Positions 32,562 through 39,968 are shown, numbered from the stretch's first letter. The stretch: DNA of 47,124 bases from an uncultured Pseudomonadota bacterium (GCA_902495305.1 CABUWG010000012.1:1-47124), one strand, 5' to 3'. Made by a program: numbers and translations. The notes: generated from the sequence alone by a model not told the origin.

Positions 32562-32660
32562 TCAATAGGTGTCCGGCGGTGAAAACCCCGCCATAGAGAA
32601 ACGAGTCTAAGATGTTTTAGCCTTTGCCTGGACATATCATCTTAGCCGCCGGACATATTA
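32562..32660 (-). promoter_or_regulatory. Antirepressor leader with antisense target and alternative folds
   Basis: A hairpin with stem GGCGG/CCGCC (32592-32588/32579-32575) shows GGTTTTCA (32587-32580) in its loop, complementary to the loop of the upstream RNA. CTCTATG (32598-32592) just upstream is complementary to a second segment there. TGTCCGGCGG (32655-32646) can pair with CCGCCGGACA (32579-32570), which would break that hairpin. A 10-codon ORF (32594-32562) starts in CTCTATG but has no ribosome site. Confidence 0.55.
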
Positions 32661-32669
32661 TCCATTCCG

Positions 32670-32747
32670 TTAAGATTGGTATGTCCTCTATGAAGTCGGA
32701 GGTTTTCAAGCTCCATCAGGCGCCCTCGCCTGACAAACCAATCTTAA
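32670..32747 (-). ncRNA. C4-like antisense RNA of the antirepressor
   Basis: A 78-nt domain closed by a perfect 11-bp helix TTAAGATTGGT/ACCAATCTTAA (32747-32737/32680-32670). It holds hairpins CAGGCG-AGGG-CGCCTG (32732-32717) and GGAG/CTCC (32714-32698), the latter with TGAAAACC (32708-32701) in the loop. TGAAAACC and CATAGAG (32692-32686) are complementary, in the right order, to GGTTTTCA and CTCTATG in the downstream leader. Phage P1 C4 RNA, of about 77 nt, controls its antirepressor in the same way. Confidence 0.65.
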
Positions 32748-32804
32748 GCATAATAATTTTAAATTGTCAATCCCTCATAAAGGTAATATTTTTTCTTTTG
32801 TCAA
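32742..32804 (-). promoter_or_regulatory. Tandem promoters upstream of the antirepressor leader
   Basis: Two TTGACA boxes lie on the minus strand. The first (32804-32799) has TTTATG 17 bases on. The second (32770-32765) has TTAAGA (32747-32742) 17 bases on. Only the first would include the whole closing helix of the C4-like RNA. Confidence 0.5.
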
Positions 32805-32840
32805 CACGTTCCTCTGAGATATGCAGAGAAACAAGAGTTT

Positions 32841-33341
32841 TCAATGTCTGGAGCCAAATTTCATATAGCGGCGGACACAATCCAGCCCCCGGCATAAATC
32901 ATATTTTTTGACGGCAACATATTCACGGCGCTCTCGCTCGGACCATTCGGCCGGCGCTTTTATCGGTTCGTTATCTATGCAGACCAAAACGACAACGGCA
33001 CGAAACGCTTCGGGAACCCGCTCCATCGCCTCGTTATAGCGCTGTTGAAAATATTCTGCTGTATAGTAGCCGGTCTTGTTGCGTCCGCCATCTACCCGCT
33101 CCGTGGTAAAATCAGATGCGTGAGTACCATACGGACGCTCAAAGCCGTGATAATGCTGATAGGCAAGCCAGCGGCCGGCTTCCAGACGCACAAGCCCGGT
33201 CGAATTGGTCAGACTGCGGTCAAGATAGCCTTCGGCGTCGTTCAACTCCAGATAACCGTCATTGGCATATTTGAGCAAAACCGGCGGAAAAAATTTATGA
33301 TTATCAACTACCGTAATTTTCTTTTTGCCGTTTTTCTTCAT
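32841..33341 (-). CDS. Putative late transcription regulator (DUF6456-like)
   Basis: A 166-aa protein. The core LVRLEAGRWLAYQHYHGFER, EAFRAVVVLVCIDNEPIKAP and REYVAVKKYDLCRGLDCVRR resembles alphaproteobacterial DUF6456 and phage ArpU/RinA-type activators, with a sigma-factor-like C-terminal helix-turn-helix. AAGGAA precedes the ATG. It is the last gene of the leftward early operon before the antirepressor, a usual place for a Q-like regulator. Function is inferred. Confidence 0.6.
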   Translation of the reverse strand: MKKNGKKKITVVDNHKFFPPVLLKYANDGYLELNDAEGYLDRSLTNSTGLVRLEAGRWLAYQHYHGFERPYGTHASDFTTERVDGGRNKTGYYTAEYFQQRYNEAMERVPEAFRAVVVLVCIDNEPIKAPAEWSERERREYVAVKKYDLCRGLDCVRRYMKFGSRH

Positions 33342-33353
33342 TTCTGTTCCTTT

Positions 33354-34127
33354 CTACAATCCTGACGCAGCCACAAGAACATCATCATCCGTGCGATAAT
33401 GGGCTCCCAAATATTTTACAAGTTTTTTCGTTTCATTGCCAAAATAGCCGTCTTTGAGCCCGTTTTTACTTTCGAACTGATAATCTTTGCCCAACATCTG
33501 ACGACAAACCAAAACCAGAACATTGCTGAAATCGTTAAACAAGCCGCGTTTCATAGCCAGCACACACCGTTCAGACAAATCCAATCTTCTCCATTCGTCG
33601 GCCGGAATCTCCCGAGCCAGTAAATCTTCGGCAACGTAACGAACTGCCCGCTCATACACCGGCAACAAATGCCGGCAACTGCCGAAACGAATATCCTGTT
33701 TCATCAGGTCAGAAGCCATGTCTTTGGGCAATTTTTTCTCACAGCCAAGCACGGCCGGCTCTTCCCAGCAATGACCGCTCAAATCGACATCCGGCCATTG
33801 CTGGCGGGCAATTTCCAGATACTTGCCGCGGGCAGCTTTGCCATACTTGTCTCCCAGTTCATCAGCGCATTTGAAAATCCTGACGCGCATTCCCTGATTA
33901 TCAGATTTTGCGGCCAGAAACTTCTTAAATTCCGCAGGATTAGGCGCTTTGTTGTATTCCGTTTCCCGGCGGTAAGCCTTTAATGCGTCCAGAATATCCG
34001 TTTGCGAGTGCCCTTCCAAAATCTCTGTCCAGAGTTCAACATCAATCTCATCAGGGTATTGAAACGTCGGATAAAGTCTTTTGACCTTATCAAGAAAAAA
34101 CTTCGTTGCTCTCAGCTGTTCACTCAT
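33354..34127 (-). CDS. Replication protein, helicase loader/inhibitor-like
   Basis: A 257-aa protein. Residues 5-70 (FFLDKVKRLYPTFQYPDEID, then NKAPNPAEFKKFL) resemble the G39P-like domain that loads or blocks replicative helicase. The rest is helical and unrecognised. It overlaps the replication protein gene by four bases. No DnaB-type helicase is encoded, so it would recruit the host helicase. Confidence 0.6.
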   Translation of the reverse strand: MSEQLRATKFFLDKVKRLYPTFQYPDEIDVELWTEILEGHSQTDILDALKAYRRETEYNKAPNPAEFKKFLAAKSDNQGMRVRIFKCADELGDKYGKAARGKYLEIARQQWPDVDLSGHCWEEPAVLGCEKKLPKDMASDLMKQDIRFGSCRHLLPVYERAVRYVAEDLLAREIPADEWRRLDLSERCVLAMKRGLFNDFSNVLVLVCRQMLGKDYQFESKNGLKDGYFGNETKKLVKYLGAHYRTDDDVLVAASGL

Positions 34128-34750
34128 TGCAAAGCCTCCAGTCTACGGTAAAAATCATCATCGTTTGCATGATTGGAAAGTGCATACTCATCCGCCCAGC
34201 ATCCCTGATTGAGCCATGTTGAAGGATGTTTGATGTAGTGCGGGTCAGTCTTTTCCTGTCGACAATGCTCAGCATACGCTTTAGCTCCGGCAAGAAGCTC
34301 GTCAAAGGAAACCCTCTGGGCTGTAAGCAGCTTTTCAAAAATCCGTTGTGCGTCCTGTTTGGATTTTTTGTTTGGATATTCAGCCCACCAAATTTCGAAC
34401 TGTTGTAAAATTTCTTTTTTATTATTTTTCTTTACATTAATTCTATTAATAACAGTCCCTTTATTAGCGGCGTCGGAATTTTCCACAACCCTTTGTTTTT
34501 CATAGCTCTTTTTTTGACGTGTTCTCTTCTTGTTAATTGAATTAATATCAGATGTTACAAACATCTCTATTGAATCCGCCCAACTCTTAGCTATGATTAA
34601 CTGCTTTTGTGTCATGTATCTTAGCGCAGTCTTATCATCAGGTTGGCGCTCAAGCATTGCCCATAATGACTGATATTTGATTATGGCAACAAGCTCATTA
34701 TCTGTTAATTTCTGAATAAGCAAATCCGTTGATATTGTCGTTCTTTCCAT
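34124..34750 (-). CDS. Phage replication initiation protein (O-like)
   Basis: A 208-aa protein. The C-terminal region (about 115-190: FEIWWAEYPNKKSKQDAQRI, then YIKHPSTWLNQGCWADEY) is a motif common to phage replication proteins. The N-terminal half is helical and lysine-rich in the middle. GGAG precedes the ATG. It sits between the methyltransferase and the helicase-loader-like gene. Confidence 0.7.
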   Translation of the reverse strand: MERTTISTDLLIQKLTDNELVAIIKYQSLWAMLERQPDDKTALRYMTQKQLIIAKSWADSIEMFVTSDINSINKKRTRQKKSYEKQRVVENSDAANKGTVINRINVKKNNKKEILQQFEIWWAEYPNKKSKQDAQRIFEKLLTAQRVSFDELLAGAKAYAEHCRQEKTDPHYIKHPSTWLNQGCWADEYALSNHANDDDFYRRLEALQ

Positions 34751-34754
34751 CTTA

Positions 34755-35510
34755 CTACTCCGCTACATTCAAATAATCAAAAATAGAAAGCTGCTGATGG
34801 GCTTCCTCCAGACGTTTAATCGACGCAGCCCAGTAATCCGGGGCTTTTTCGATGCAGATGAATTTGCGTCCGAGCTTGTGTGCCGCAACGGCAGTAGTTC
34901 CGGACCCAGAAAATGGATCAAGCACAATGTCGCCTGGTTTTGAAAAATCCTGCAAAATAGCCTGGAACAATTGAAGCGGCTTTTGTGTTGGGTGAATTCT
35001 TTTACCTTTTTCTTCTTTTCCGGCAATAAAACCCATGTTGACAAAAGTGTATTTTTTGGTGGTACAGGAGAAACTTGTCCAGGCCAGTTCACAGTCCGAA
35101 AATGGGTTTTTTAAGTCGTATTGCCCAATTTTATCCCAAACCAACCATGATTTTGTTGGTTTTAAATATTCCGTGAAATAATTGCCGCCGAATATGATTT
35201 GATTTTTTGACACCCGTATGATTTCGTCAAAAACTTCTTTTTCGGGGATTTTATCATTCCAGCTAAAGCTCCCGCGCTTACTCTTTCTTTCCTGCAAACC
35301 ATATTCCGACGTGAATTTGTTACCTATGCCATACGGAGGGTCTGTTAGGACTAAATCAATACACTTGTCCGGCAACTGTTTGAAAATATCCAAACAATCT
35401 GCATTAATGATTTTGTTTATATTTTCATCAAGAAAGTTCACTTTTTCTGCCCCTTTATCTTTCTTTTTAACCTGTTGATTTCCCTTTTCATCAACCAATA
35501 AAAAAGCCAT
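34755..35510 (-). CDS. DNA methyltransferase (DPPY-type, beta class)
   Basis: A 251-aa site-specific methylase. DPPY (57-60) comes before HPTQKP (173-178) and the AdoMet-binding DPFSGSG (198-204), the beta-class order for N4-cytosine or N6-adenine enzymes. There is no restriction partner beside it, so it probably protects phage DNA or modulates replication. Residues 1-30 are a charged extension. Confidence 0.92.
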   Translation of the reverse strand: MAFLLVDEKGNQQVKKKDKGAEKVNFLDENINKIINADCLDIFKQLPDKCIDLVLTDPPYGIGNKFTSEYGLQERKSKRGSFSWNDKIPEKEVFDEIIRVSKNQIIFGGNYFTEYLKPTKSWLVWDKIGQYDLKNPFSDCELAWTSFSCTTKKYTFVNMGFIAGKEEKGKRIHPTQKPLQLFQAILQDFSKPGDIVLDPFSGSGTTAVAAHKLGRKFICIEKAPDYWAASIKRLEEAHQQLSIFDYLNVAE

Positions 35511-35519
35511 TCTCTTAAC

Positions 35520-35708
35520 TTATTTACCATTGGCGCGACACCAGCTTAACAAAGCCGCCGTTGTATCGGCTTTCTTTTTCAGTAAATAAGCCTTGCGGCG
35601 CTCACGATTGCCTACCGCAACCATCAGAGCTGTCTGCTCATCATTTGCCGGAATTGCCCTTTGCTGCATCGGCGAACCTTTAATTCTGTCCAGTAACTTC
35701 TTAAACAT
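35520..35708 (-). CDS. Small basic protein
   Basis: A 62-aa protein rich in K/R/A (MFKKLLDRIKGSPMQQRAIP; RERRKAYLLKKKADTTAALL). No family recognised. It overlaps the MazG-like gene by eight bases, which supports it being real. Likely a small DNA-associated early protein. Confidence 0.5.
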   Translation of the reverse strand: MFKKLLDRIKGSPMQQRAIPANDEQTALMVAVGNRERRKAYLLKKKADTTAALLSWCRANGK

Positions 35709-36045
35709 GACGATATACTCCGTTGTTGTTTGACCATTTCCGCATAATGTTTACGTCCATCTTTTTATCCCTTGCTTCAAAAATCTGGTTTTTCTCAGGC
35801 AGGCATTCTATATATCGGCCTATCATGGCTCCGATTTTAGACCTAAAACGATATTCCAAAACTGTTGCCACAATGGACACGTCCGCCATTTCTTCAAGCC
35901 ATCTTTCCCGGTTTTTCCCATATTCAGCTTCGGCTTCGCAGAGTTCCTCTTCCAGCTTTTTAATCTGTTTTTCGCATCTCAACCCCGGAAAAACCTCAAC
36001 ACTCCATTCCATGATTCTTATGTCCGACCATTTGTTCTTTCTCAT
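35701..36045 (-). CDS. MazG-like nucleotide pyrophosphohydrolase
   Basis: A 114-aa all-helical protein with KKLEEELCEAEAEYGKNRER followed by WLEEMADVSIVATVLEYRF. The paired EEExxE and ExxD motifs are the metal sites of MazG/dUTPase-fold enzymes (dATP/dGTP pyrophosphohydrolase type). It would alter nucleotide pools during phage growth. It overlaps the HNH-like gene by four bases. Confidence 0.75.
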   Translation of the reverse strand: MRKNKWSDIRIMEWSVEVFPGLRCEKQIKKLEEELCEAEAEYGKNRERWLEEMADVSIVATVLEYRFRSKIGAMIGRYIECLPEKNQIFEARDKKMDVNIMRKWSNNNGVYRHV

Positions 36046-36395
36046 AATCCCAGTTCCTGCATAATCTTTTGCCTGCTTTGCTTCAAAAACTCCTCAACAG
36101 TCAAACCTTCTTCCAAAAGATAAGTTTTTAACCCTTTGTTTTTCTGATTAAGCAAAAACTGTTTGCGAAAAGGGTTTTTAATGTCCCAATCCAGCATTCT
36201 GTCATGCAAAAGCCGGTGCTCGTCAAATGTCAGCGGAATAATGTTGCGCAAATCCCAGCGCAGCAGCATGTCCGACCTGCCAATATAATGATGCCCGCAT
36301 TGCGCCGGATAACCGGATATGTAGCTTCTCTGGCGGCAAGCCCACTTCTGAACTAAACCGTCAAGCTCTCTGATTTTAGCGACATATCGCTTCAC
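36042..36395 (-). CDS. HNH-like/NinG-type recombination nuclease
   Basis: A 117-aa protein containing CGHHYIGRSDMLLRWDLRNI and IPLTFDEHRLLHDRML, a degenerate HNH pattern like that of NinG/Rap junction nucleases. It is the second gene of the leftward early operon, after the Cro-like gene, with only the stop of that gene next to it. Confidence 0.65.
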   Translation of the reverse strand: MKRYVAKIRELDGLVQKWACRQRSYISGYPAQCGHHYIGRSDMLLRWDLRNIIPLTFDEHRLLHDRMLDWDIKNPFRKQFLLNQKNKGLKTYLLEEGLTVEEFLKQSRQKIMQELGL

Positions 36396-36602
36396 TCACT
36401 TCCGCTCCTCTTCTTTGGCTAAATAAAAGTCATTGGCTGTAACCCTACCCTCGGTCCATTCCGTAATTTTTTTCATCATTGCTGCCCGAGGAATACGAAC
36501 CCCATATTCCCAGCTGTTATAAACATTTTTTGAAACGCAAAGCTGAGAAGCAGCTTCAGACTGACTTATATGCAAACTTTCTCTATATATTTTAAGTTTC
36601 AT
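36396..36602 (-). CDS. Cro-like XRE family repressor
   Basis: A 68-aa helix-turn-helix protein: MKLKIYRESLHISQSEAASQ, then LCVSKNVYNSWEYGVRIP, with the recognition helix around VSKNVYNSWE. The start at 36602 has AGAGGAAG in front; the longer frame to 36710 would run through the operators. It faces the CI-like gene across a 139-bp operator region, as cro does in lambda. Confidence 0.85.
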   Translation of the reverse strand: MKLKIYRESLHISQSEAASQLCVSKNVYNSWEYGVRIPRAAMMKKITEWTEGRVTANDFYLAKEEERK

Positions 36603-36741
36603 AACTTCCTCTTTCGTATATATAATACATAACGTACAAAATCTAAAAAACAAAGTCAATACAAAATCGTACAAAAAATACATTGTCAACAGTTTTTTTA
36701 AATGGTACATTTAGTACAATATTGTTTTTGGGGATAAATTT
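36603..36741. promoter_or_regulatory. Divergent operator-promoter region of cro- and cI-like genes
   Basis: On the plus strand TTGTCA (36683-36688), 17 bases, TACATT (36706-36711) can drive the repressor. TTGACA (36689-36684) on the minus strand, overlapping it, can serve the cro-like operon, though its -10 is weak. GTAC-centred repeats (near 36633, 36668, 36705 and 36714) are likely operators; the same motif recurs at 38888-38935. Confidence 0.6.
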
Positions 36742-37461
36742 ATGGATAAAATCATCAATTTTTCAAACACCGCAGAAGGGAAAGCTCAATCTAAAAGATT
36801 AGTAGATTGCCGCTTTAAGCTTGGCTGTCCCAATGCAAAAGTATTCTTTGAGAAATATAGCCAAGGACGCTTTTCATATCCCCAATATCAAAAATATGAA
36901 AGCGGAGAACGTCTCTTAAGTAAAAAAGCAGCCATACTATATGCGGGAATATTTGACGTTGACTGGGAATGGCTAAAAGATGGCGATAAAATCATTCAGA
37001 ATCCTTCCATAAAACAAATTTTCCGTATAGGATTTGTCGAAGCCGGCGCATGGACGGAAGCTATTCAGTTACCGCGCGACGAATGGCTGCCGGTCAATTA
37101 TCCTATTAATGACAACTTGCGCAAACGCAATATTTTTGCTCTTGGCGTCCGTGGCAATTCTATGAACAAGATATTTCCGCCCGAACGGACAACTCTCATT
37201 TGTTTAGATATTGCTGATTATTGTGATATGGTTCCTGACGGGATTCAAAATGGCGATTTTATTGTTGCTCAAAGAGTTTCAAATGACGGAAAATATGAAG
37301 CAACTGTAAAAAAGTATAACCGCTTAGATGATAATACCGTCGTACTGGAAGCCATGTCTACTGACCCGCGTTATACGAACATCATTGTTGGCAGCGAAAG
37401 CTGCGAATATCAGATTATCGCCGTTGTTATCGATTATCAGACCAAGTTGAAAGACCTGTGA
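36742..37461 (+). CDS. CI-type phage repressor, S24/LexA peptidase
   Basis: A 239-aa repressor. Residues 15-80 form the DNA-binding part. The C-terminal S24 domain has the Ala-Gly cleavage site in EAGAW (101-102), the nucleophile S140 in GVRGNSMN and the lysine K190 or K191 in EATVKKYN. RecA-stimulated self-cleavage should link induction to DNA damage. GGGGAT precedes the ATG. Confidence 0.9.
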   Translation: MDKIINFSNTAEGKAQSKRLVDCRFKLGCPNAKVFFEKYSQGRFSYPQYQKYESGERLLSKKAAILYAGIFDVDWEWLKDGDKIIQNPSIKQIFRIGFVEAGAWTEAIQLPRDEWLPVNYPINDNLRKRNIFALGVRGNSMNKIFPPERTTLICLDIADYCDMVPDGIQNGDFIVAQRVSNDGKYEATVKKYNRLDDNTVVLEAMSTDPRYTNIIVGSESCEYQIIAVVIDYQTKLKDL

Positions 37462-37527
37462 TGATAAGAGAACATTATGCTCGACCGTGTCATTTACATT
37501 ATCAACGCCCAAAAGTTTAATATTTAA

Positions 37528-37556
37528 TTGACACAAACAAAATTTTAACTTATTAA
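37528..37556 (+). promoter_or_regulatory. Promoter of the SDH-protease gene pair
   Basis: TTGACA (37528-37533), 17 bases, TATTAA (37551-37556). It lies in the 215-bp gap after the repressor and would give a 5' leader of about 115 bases. No GTAC operators lie in it, so it may be active in the lysogen. Confidence 0.7.
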
Positions 37557-37676
37557 ACTTAAATTAACTATTACCTTGATAGTAATGAATTTAAATTTCT
37601 GCAACTATCATTGGTGATATGAGGGTTTATTGAATCTTTTATTTACAGTTATTCGTAAGCAAAAGAGGAAACATAA

Positions 37677-38573
37677 ATGGAAACTTGTATTTTAGATAAA
37701 AGCATTATTGACGGCTTTAATCGTCAAGCTGAAGAAATAGAAGAAAAACTCAACTCTGATGTAGTTTTATACTTTGGCGAAATAGCCAATCCATCCCCTC
37801 TTTTATTAAGAAATGTTTTGGAAGAAAATAAAAAATCACCAAGTAAACATGATAATCTTGCCCTAATTTTAACAACGGGTGGTGGTCTAGCTGAAGCAGC
37901 AGCTAAAATGGTTGATATTATGAGATACCATTACAAAACCATCAGTTTCTTTATTCCAGAGTGTGCAATGTCTGCCGGAACTATTTTAAGTCTATCTGGA
38001 GACAAAATCTGCATGGATTATTATTCTTCTCTTGGTCCTGTCGATCCTCAAGTATATGCTCGCCAATCTGACGGCACATTTCAATTAGTACCGGCTCTTG
38101 GATATTTAGACCAAGTAGATATTATGATTAAAAAGTCTATTGATGGAACATTATCACCCATTGAATGGGCAATACTAAAAGATATGGATCTAGCCATGTT
38201 GAAAAGATACGAACAAGCAAAAGATCTATCCATAAGTTTGATTAAAGACTGGCTTGTAAAATACAAGTTCAAAGATTGGATAACTCATAATACAACGCCA
38301 GAAAAAATTGGAAAGACAGTAACCAATGAGGAGAAAAAACAAAGAGCAGAAGAAATAGCTACCGCTTTGAGTGATCATAAACTTTGGCTATCTCATGGAA
38401 GAAAAATAAGTTTAGATACACTAGTAAACACTTTAAAATTAAAAATTGATGATTATACTGGAAGAGCAGAACAGCTATTGATTCGAAATTACAACGATGC
38501 TATAATGATTCATTGCCAAAGAACAAATAAAAGAATATTTATCCACTCACGATATAATTATGAGGAGGCATAA
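37677..38573 (+). CDS. SDH-family Clp-fold serine protease
   Basis: A 298-aa protein of the SDH/SppA-like Clp superfamily (PF01972-type). It has LALILTTGGGLAEAAAKMVD (oxyanion glycines 68-70), then ECAMSAGTILSLSGDKICMD with the nucleophile S99, and YSSLGPVDPQV. There is no signal peptide or clear membrane helix. It is AT-rich compared with the phage core. It has its own promoter, is followed after one base by a small gene and then a terminator, so it looks like a two-gene moron. Confidence 0.85.
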   Translation: METCILDKSIIDGFNRQAEEIEEKLNSDVVLYFGEIANPSPLLLRNVLEENKKSPSKHDNLALILTTGGGLAEAAAKMVDIMRYHYKTISFFIPECAMSAGTILSLSGDKICMDYYSSLGPVDPQVYARQSDGTFQLVPALGYLDQVDIMIKKSIDGTLSPIEWAILKDMDLAMLKRYEQAKDLSISLIKDWLVKYKFKDWITHNTTPEKIGKTVTNEEKKQRAEEIATALSDHKLWLSHGRKISLDTLVNTLKLKIDDYTGRAEQLLIRNYNDAIMIHCQRTNKRIFIHSRYNYEEA

Positions 38574-38574
38574 T

Positions 38575-38775
38575 ATGGTAGACTTAACTGAGGCAGTAAA
38601 AAATATTGATAAAAAACTAAGCCCTAATCAACAAAAACAAGTAGAAAAATGTGAAGATTCCTATAATACGATGAAACAAATGGGGTTAGCAGGGAAACAA
38701 GATTTTAACGGAGATACATCTCCAATAGTGGATTTTAGCCGAACAAATAAATGCACATTCTCATGTTTTTGGTAG
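38575..38775 (+). CDS. Small protein paired with the SDH protease
   Basis: A 66-aa protein starting MVDLTEAVKNIDKKLSPNQQ and ending in TNKCTFSCFW. The first 45 residues are charged and helical; the C-terminus is short, cysteine-containing and hydrophobic. No family recognised. Its ribosome site GAGGAGG lies in the last codons of the protease gene, so the two are translated together. It could be a substrate, adaptor, inhibitor or peptide precursor. Confidence 0.7.
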   Translation: MVDLTEAVKNIDKKLSPNQQKQVEKCEDSYNTMKQMGLAGKQDFNGDTSPIVDFSRTNKCTFSCFW

Positions 38776-38801
38776 TAATTTTTTAAATAACCTCTACCAT
38801 A

Positions 38802-38827
38802 ACCGCCTTCGGGCGGTATTTTTTTTT
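38802..38827 (+). terminator. Terminator of the protease gene pair
   Basis: ACCGCC, TTCG, GGCGGT then ATTTTTTTTT: a 6-bp stem with a stable tetraloop and a long T-run. Confidence 0.9.
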
Positions 38828-38884
38828 GCTCTTTCTTAAAAAATCTTTCTTTATTTTTCAATGCGCTACAAAAATATTGTATTT

Positions 38885-38940
38885 TATGTACGATTTATTG
38901 TTGACATCTGCAAATACATATAGTACATATAGTACATAAG
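38885..38940 (+). promoter_or_regulatory. Rightward early promoter with repressor-type operators
   Basis: TTGACA (38901-38906), 17 bases, TACATA (38924-38929). The -10 lies within a tandem repeat of ACATATAGT (38916-38924, 38925-38933) with GTAC cores, and another GTAC lies at 38888. The repressor probably controls this promoter as well as its own region. Confidence 0.7.
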
Positions 38941-38964
38941 ATAACTAAAACAAAAGGAATAAAC

Positions 38965-39330
38965 ATGAAATTCAGAGCAATGATTGTTAAAAAGAACGGC
39001 CAGCCGGTCGGCGTTCGTGCCGCCGCTATCAACGGACGGGTAATTGTTATTGCGCTGCAGGACGAGCCGCAACAGATGAGTTGGTATGACGCCGTAAAAA
39101 TTGGCATACCGACAAAAAACGAGTGGATGGCGATTGCCGAAAATTTTGACGCCGTAAACAAAGCCCTTGTTCGTGCGGGCGGCGAGCCGTTGAAAAACGA
39201 CTGGTATTGGTCTTCGTCGGAGTCTAGCAGCTACTACGCGTGGCATTCGATCCTTAACACCAGTTACGGTTTGAGCTACTACCGCACTAAGTCCAACCTT
39301 AACTACGTTCGCCCGGTGCTAGTTTTTTAA
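38965..39330 (+). CDS. C-type-lectin-like protein (DUF1566-like), possible DGR target
   Basis: A 121-aa protein. The part MSWYDAVKIGIPTKNEWMAI, then NKALVRAGGEPLKNDWYWSS, is a Lcl_C/DUF1566-type lectin fold. The last 40 residues (SSESSSYYAWHSILNTSYGL onwards to NYVRPVLVF) are rich in S/Y/N coded by NNC/NNT codons, as in variable regions of diversity-generating retroelements. AAAGGA precedes the ATG. It is the first gene of the rightward early operon. No reverse transcriptase or template repeat is in the window. Confidence 0.75.
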   Translation: MKFRAMIVKKNGQPVGVRAAAINGRVIVIALQDEPQQMSWYDAVKIGIPTKNEWMAIAENFDAVNKALVRAGGEPLKNDWYWSSSESSSYYAWHSILNTSYGLSYYRTKSNLNYVRPVLVF

Positions 39331-39360
39331 CTTATCGATTCAGCTATTTGGAAATTAAAC

Positions 39361-39657
39361 ATGAGAAATAAAAAATTTGACTCAATCCTTAACCGAATGT
39401 GTCGGAGATTTGAAGAAAACGAATTTAATCCCGAGGAATGGTCATACGGATACGACATAAGTCTGACATTTGCTTTCTCCGAATATTTTAACAACCTTGA
39501 GGATTATCAGATAGCTGAGGAATTTGAAGACGGTGACGAAGATTTGGAAAAAACCGCAAAATTAAGAAAATATTTCAACGAACGTCTAAACCGCCGTTTA
39601 ACCGAAAACCACAAAATTTTGATGAGCAACTTAATGGGAGGAATGATTTATGAATAA
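39361..39657 (+). CDS. Acidic early protein
   Basis: A 98-aa protein, MRNKKFDSILNRMCRRFEEN, with a strongly acidic middle (EEFEDGDEDLEK). No family recognised. It overlaps the next small gene by eight bases. Probably an early host-takeover or regulatory protein. Confidence 0.6.
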   Translation: MRNKKFDSILNRMCRRFEENEFNPEEWSYGYDISLTFAFSEYFNNLEDYQIAEEFEDGDEDLEKTAKLRKYFNERLNRRLTENHKILMSNLMGGMIYE

Positions 39658-39772
39658 GGATTTACTGGCATATCAGGCGAAAATGTTTGAAGCCATTTTC
39701 GGAAGCTTTGCCGACCCCCTTCCCTCTGACGAAGATACGCAGAAAGAAGAAAAAAATGGAAAAAATAATTGA
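39650..39772 (+). CDS. Small early protein (40 aa)
   Basis: ATG at 39650 after GGGAGG encodes MNKDLLAYQAKMFEAIFGSF followed by a charged tail ending KNGKNN. It overlaps genes on both sides, as is usual in compact phage early operons. Unknown function. Confidence 0.5.
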   Translation: MNKDLLAYQAKMFEAIFGSFADPLPSDEDTQKEEKNGKNN

Positions 39773-39827
39773 ATACTCAGGAGTTGCTTTGGCTTTTTCA
39801 ACGATTTTTATCGGATTTTTTATGTGA
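39756..39827 (+). CDS. Single-span membrane peptide (23 aa)
   Basis: MEKIIEYSGV followed by ALAFSTIFIGFFM is one likely membrane helix. It overlaps the preceding gene by 17 bases and ends seven bases before the next start. Ribosome site weak (AGAAG). Plausible but small. Confidence 0.35.
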   Translation: MEKIIEYSGVALAFSTIFIGFFM

Positions 39828-39833
39828 GGTACC

Positions 39834-39968
39834 ATGACAACCGAAGAAAAAGCAATTGAAACGCTTGTATGGATTTCTGACTACATACGTTCAGAAAATG
39901 CAGAACAGGATAAAATTTTAACCATACTTGAGAAAGTTGAAACCACCTTAAAGGGATTTGAGAAATGA
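39834..39968 (+). CDS. Small helical early protein (44 aa)
   Basis: MTTEEKAIETLVWISDYIRS continues to KVETTLKGFEK. GAGG lies before the ATG and the stop overlaps the ERF gene start as ATGA. No family recognised. Confidence 0.55.
   Translation: MTTEEKAIETLVWISDYIRSENAEQDKILTILEKVETTLKGFEK

Noticed and set aside
38884..39246. 120-aa and 88-aa minus-strand frames opposite the lectin-like gene
   Set aside because: They run through the rightward promoter and have no ribosome site, while the plus frame has a family-like sequence and AAAGGA before its ATG.
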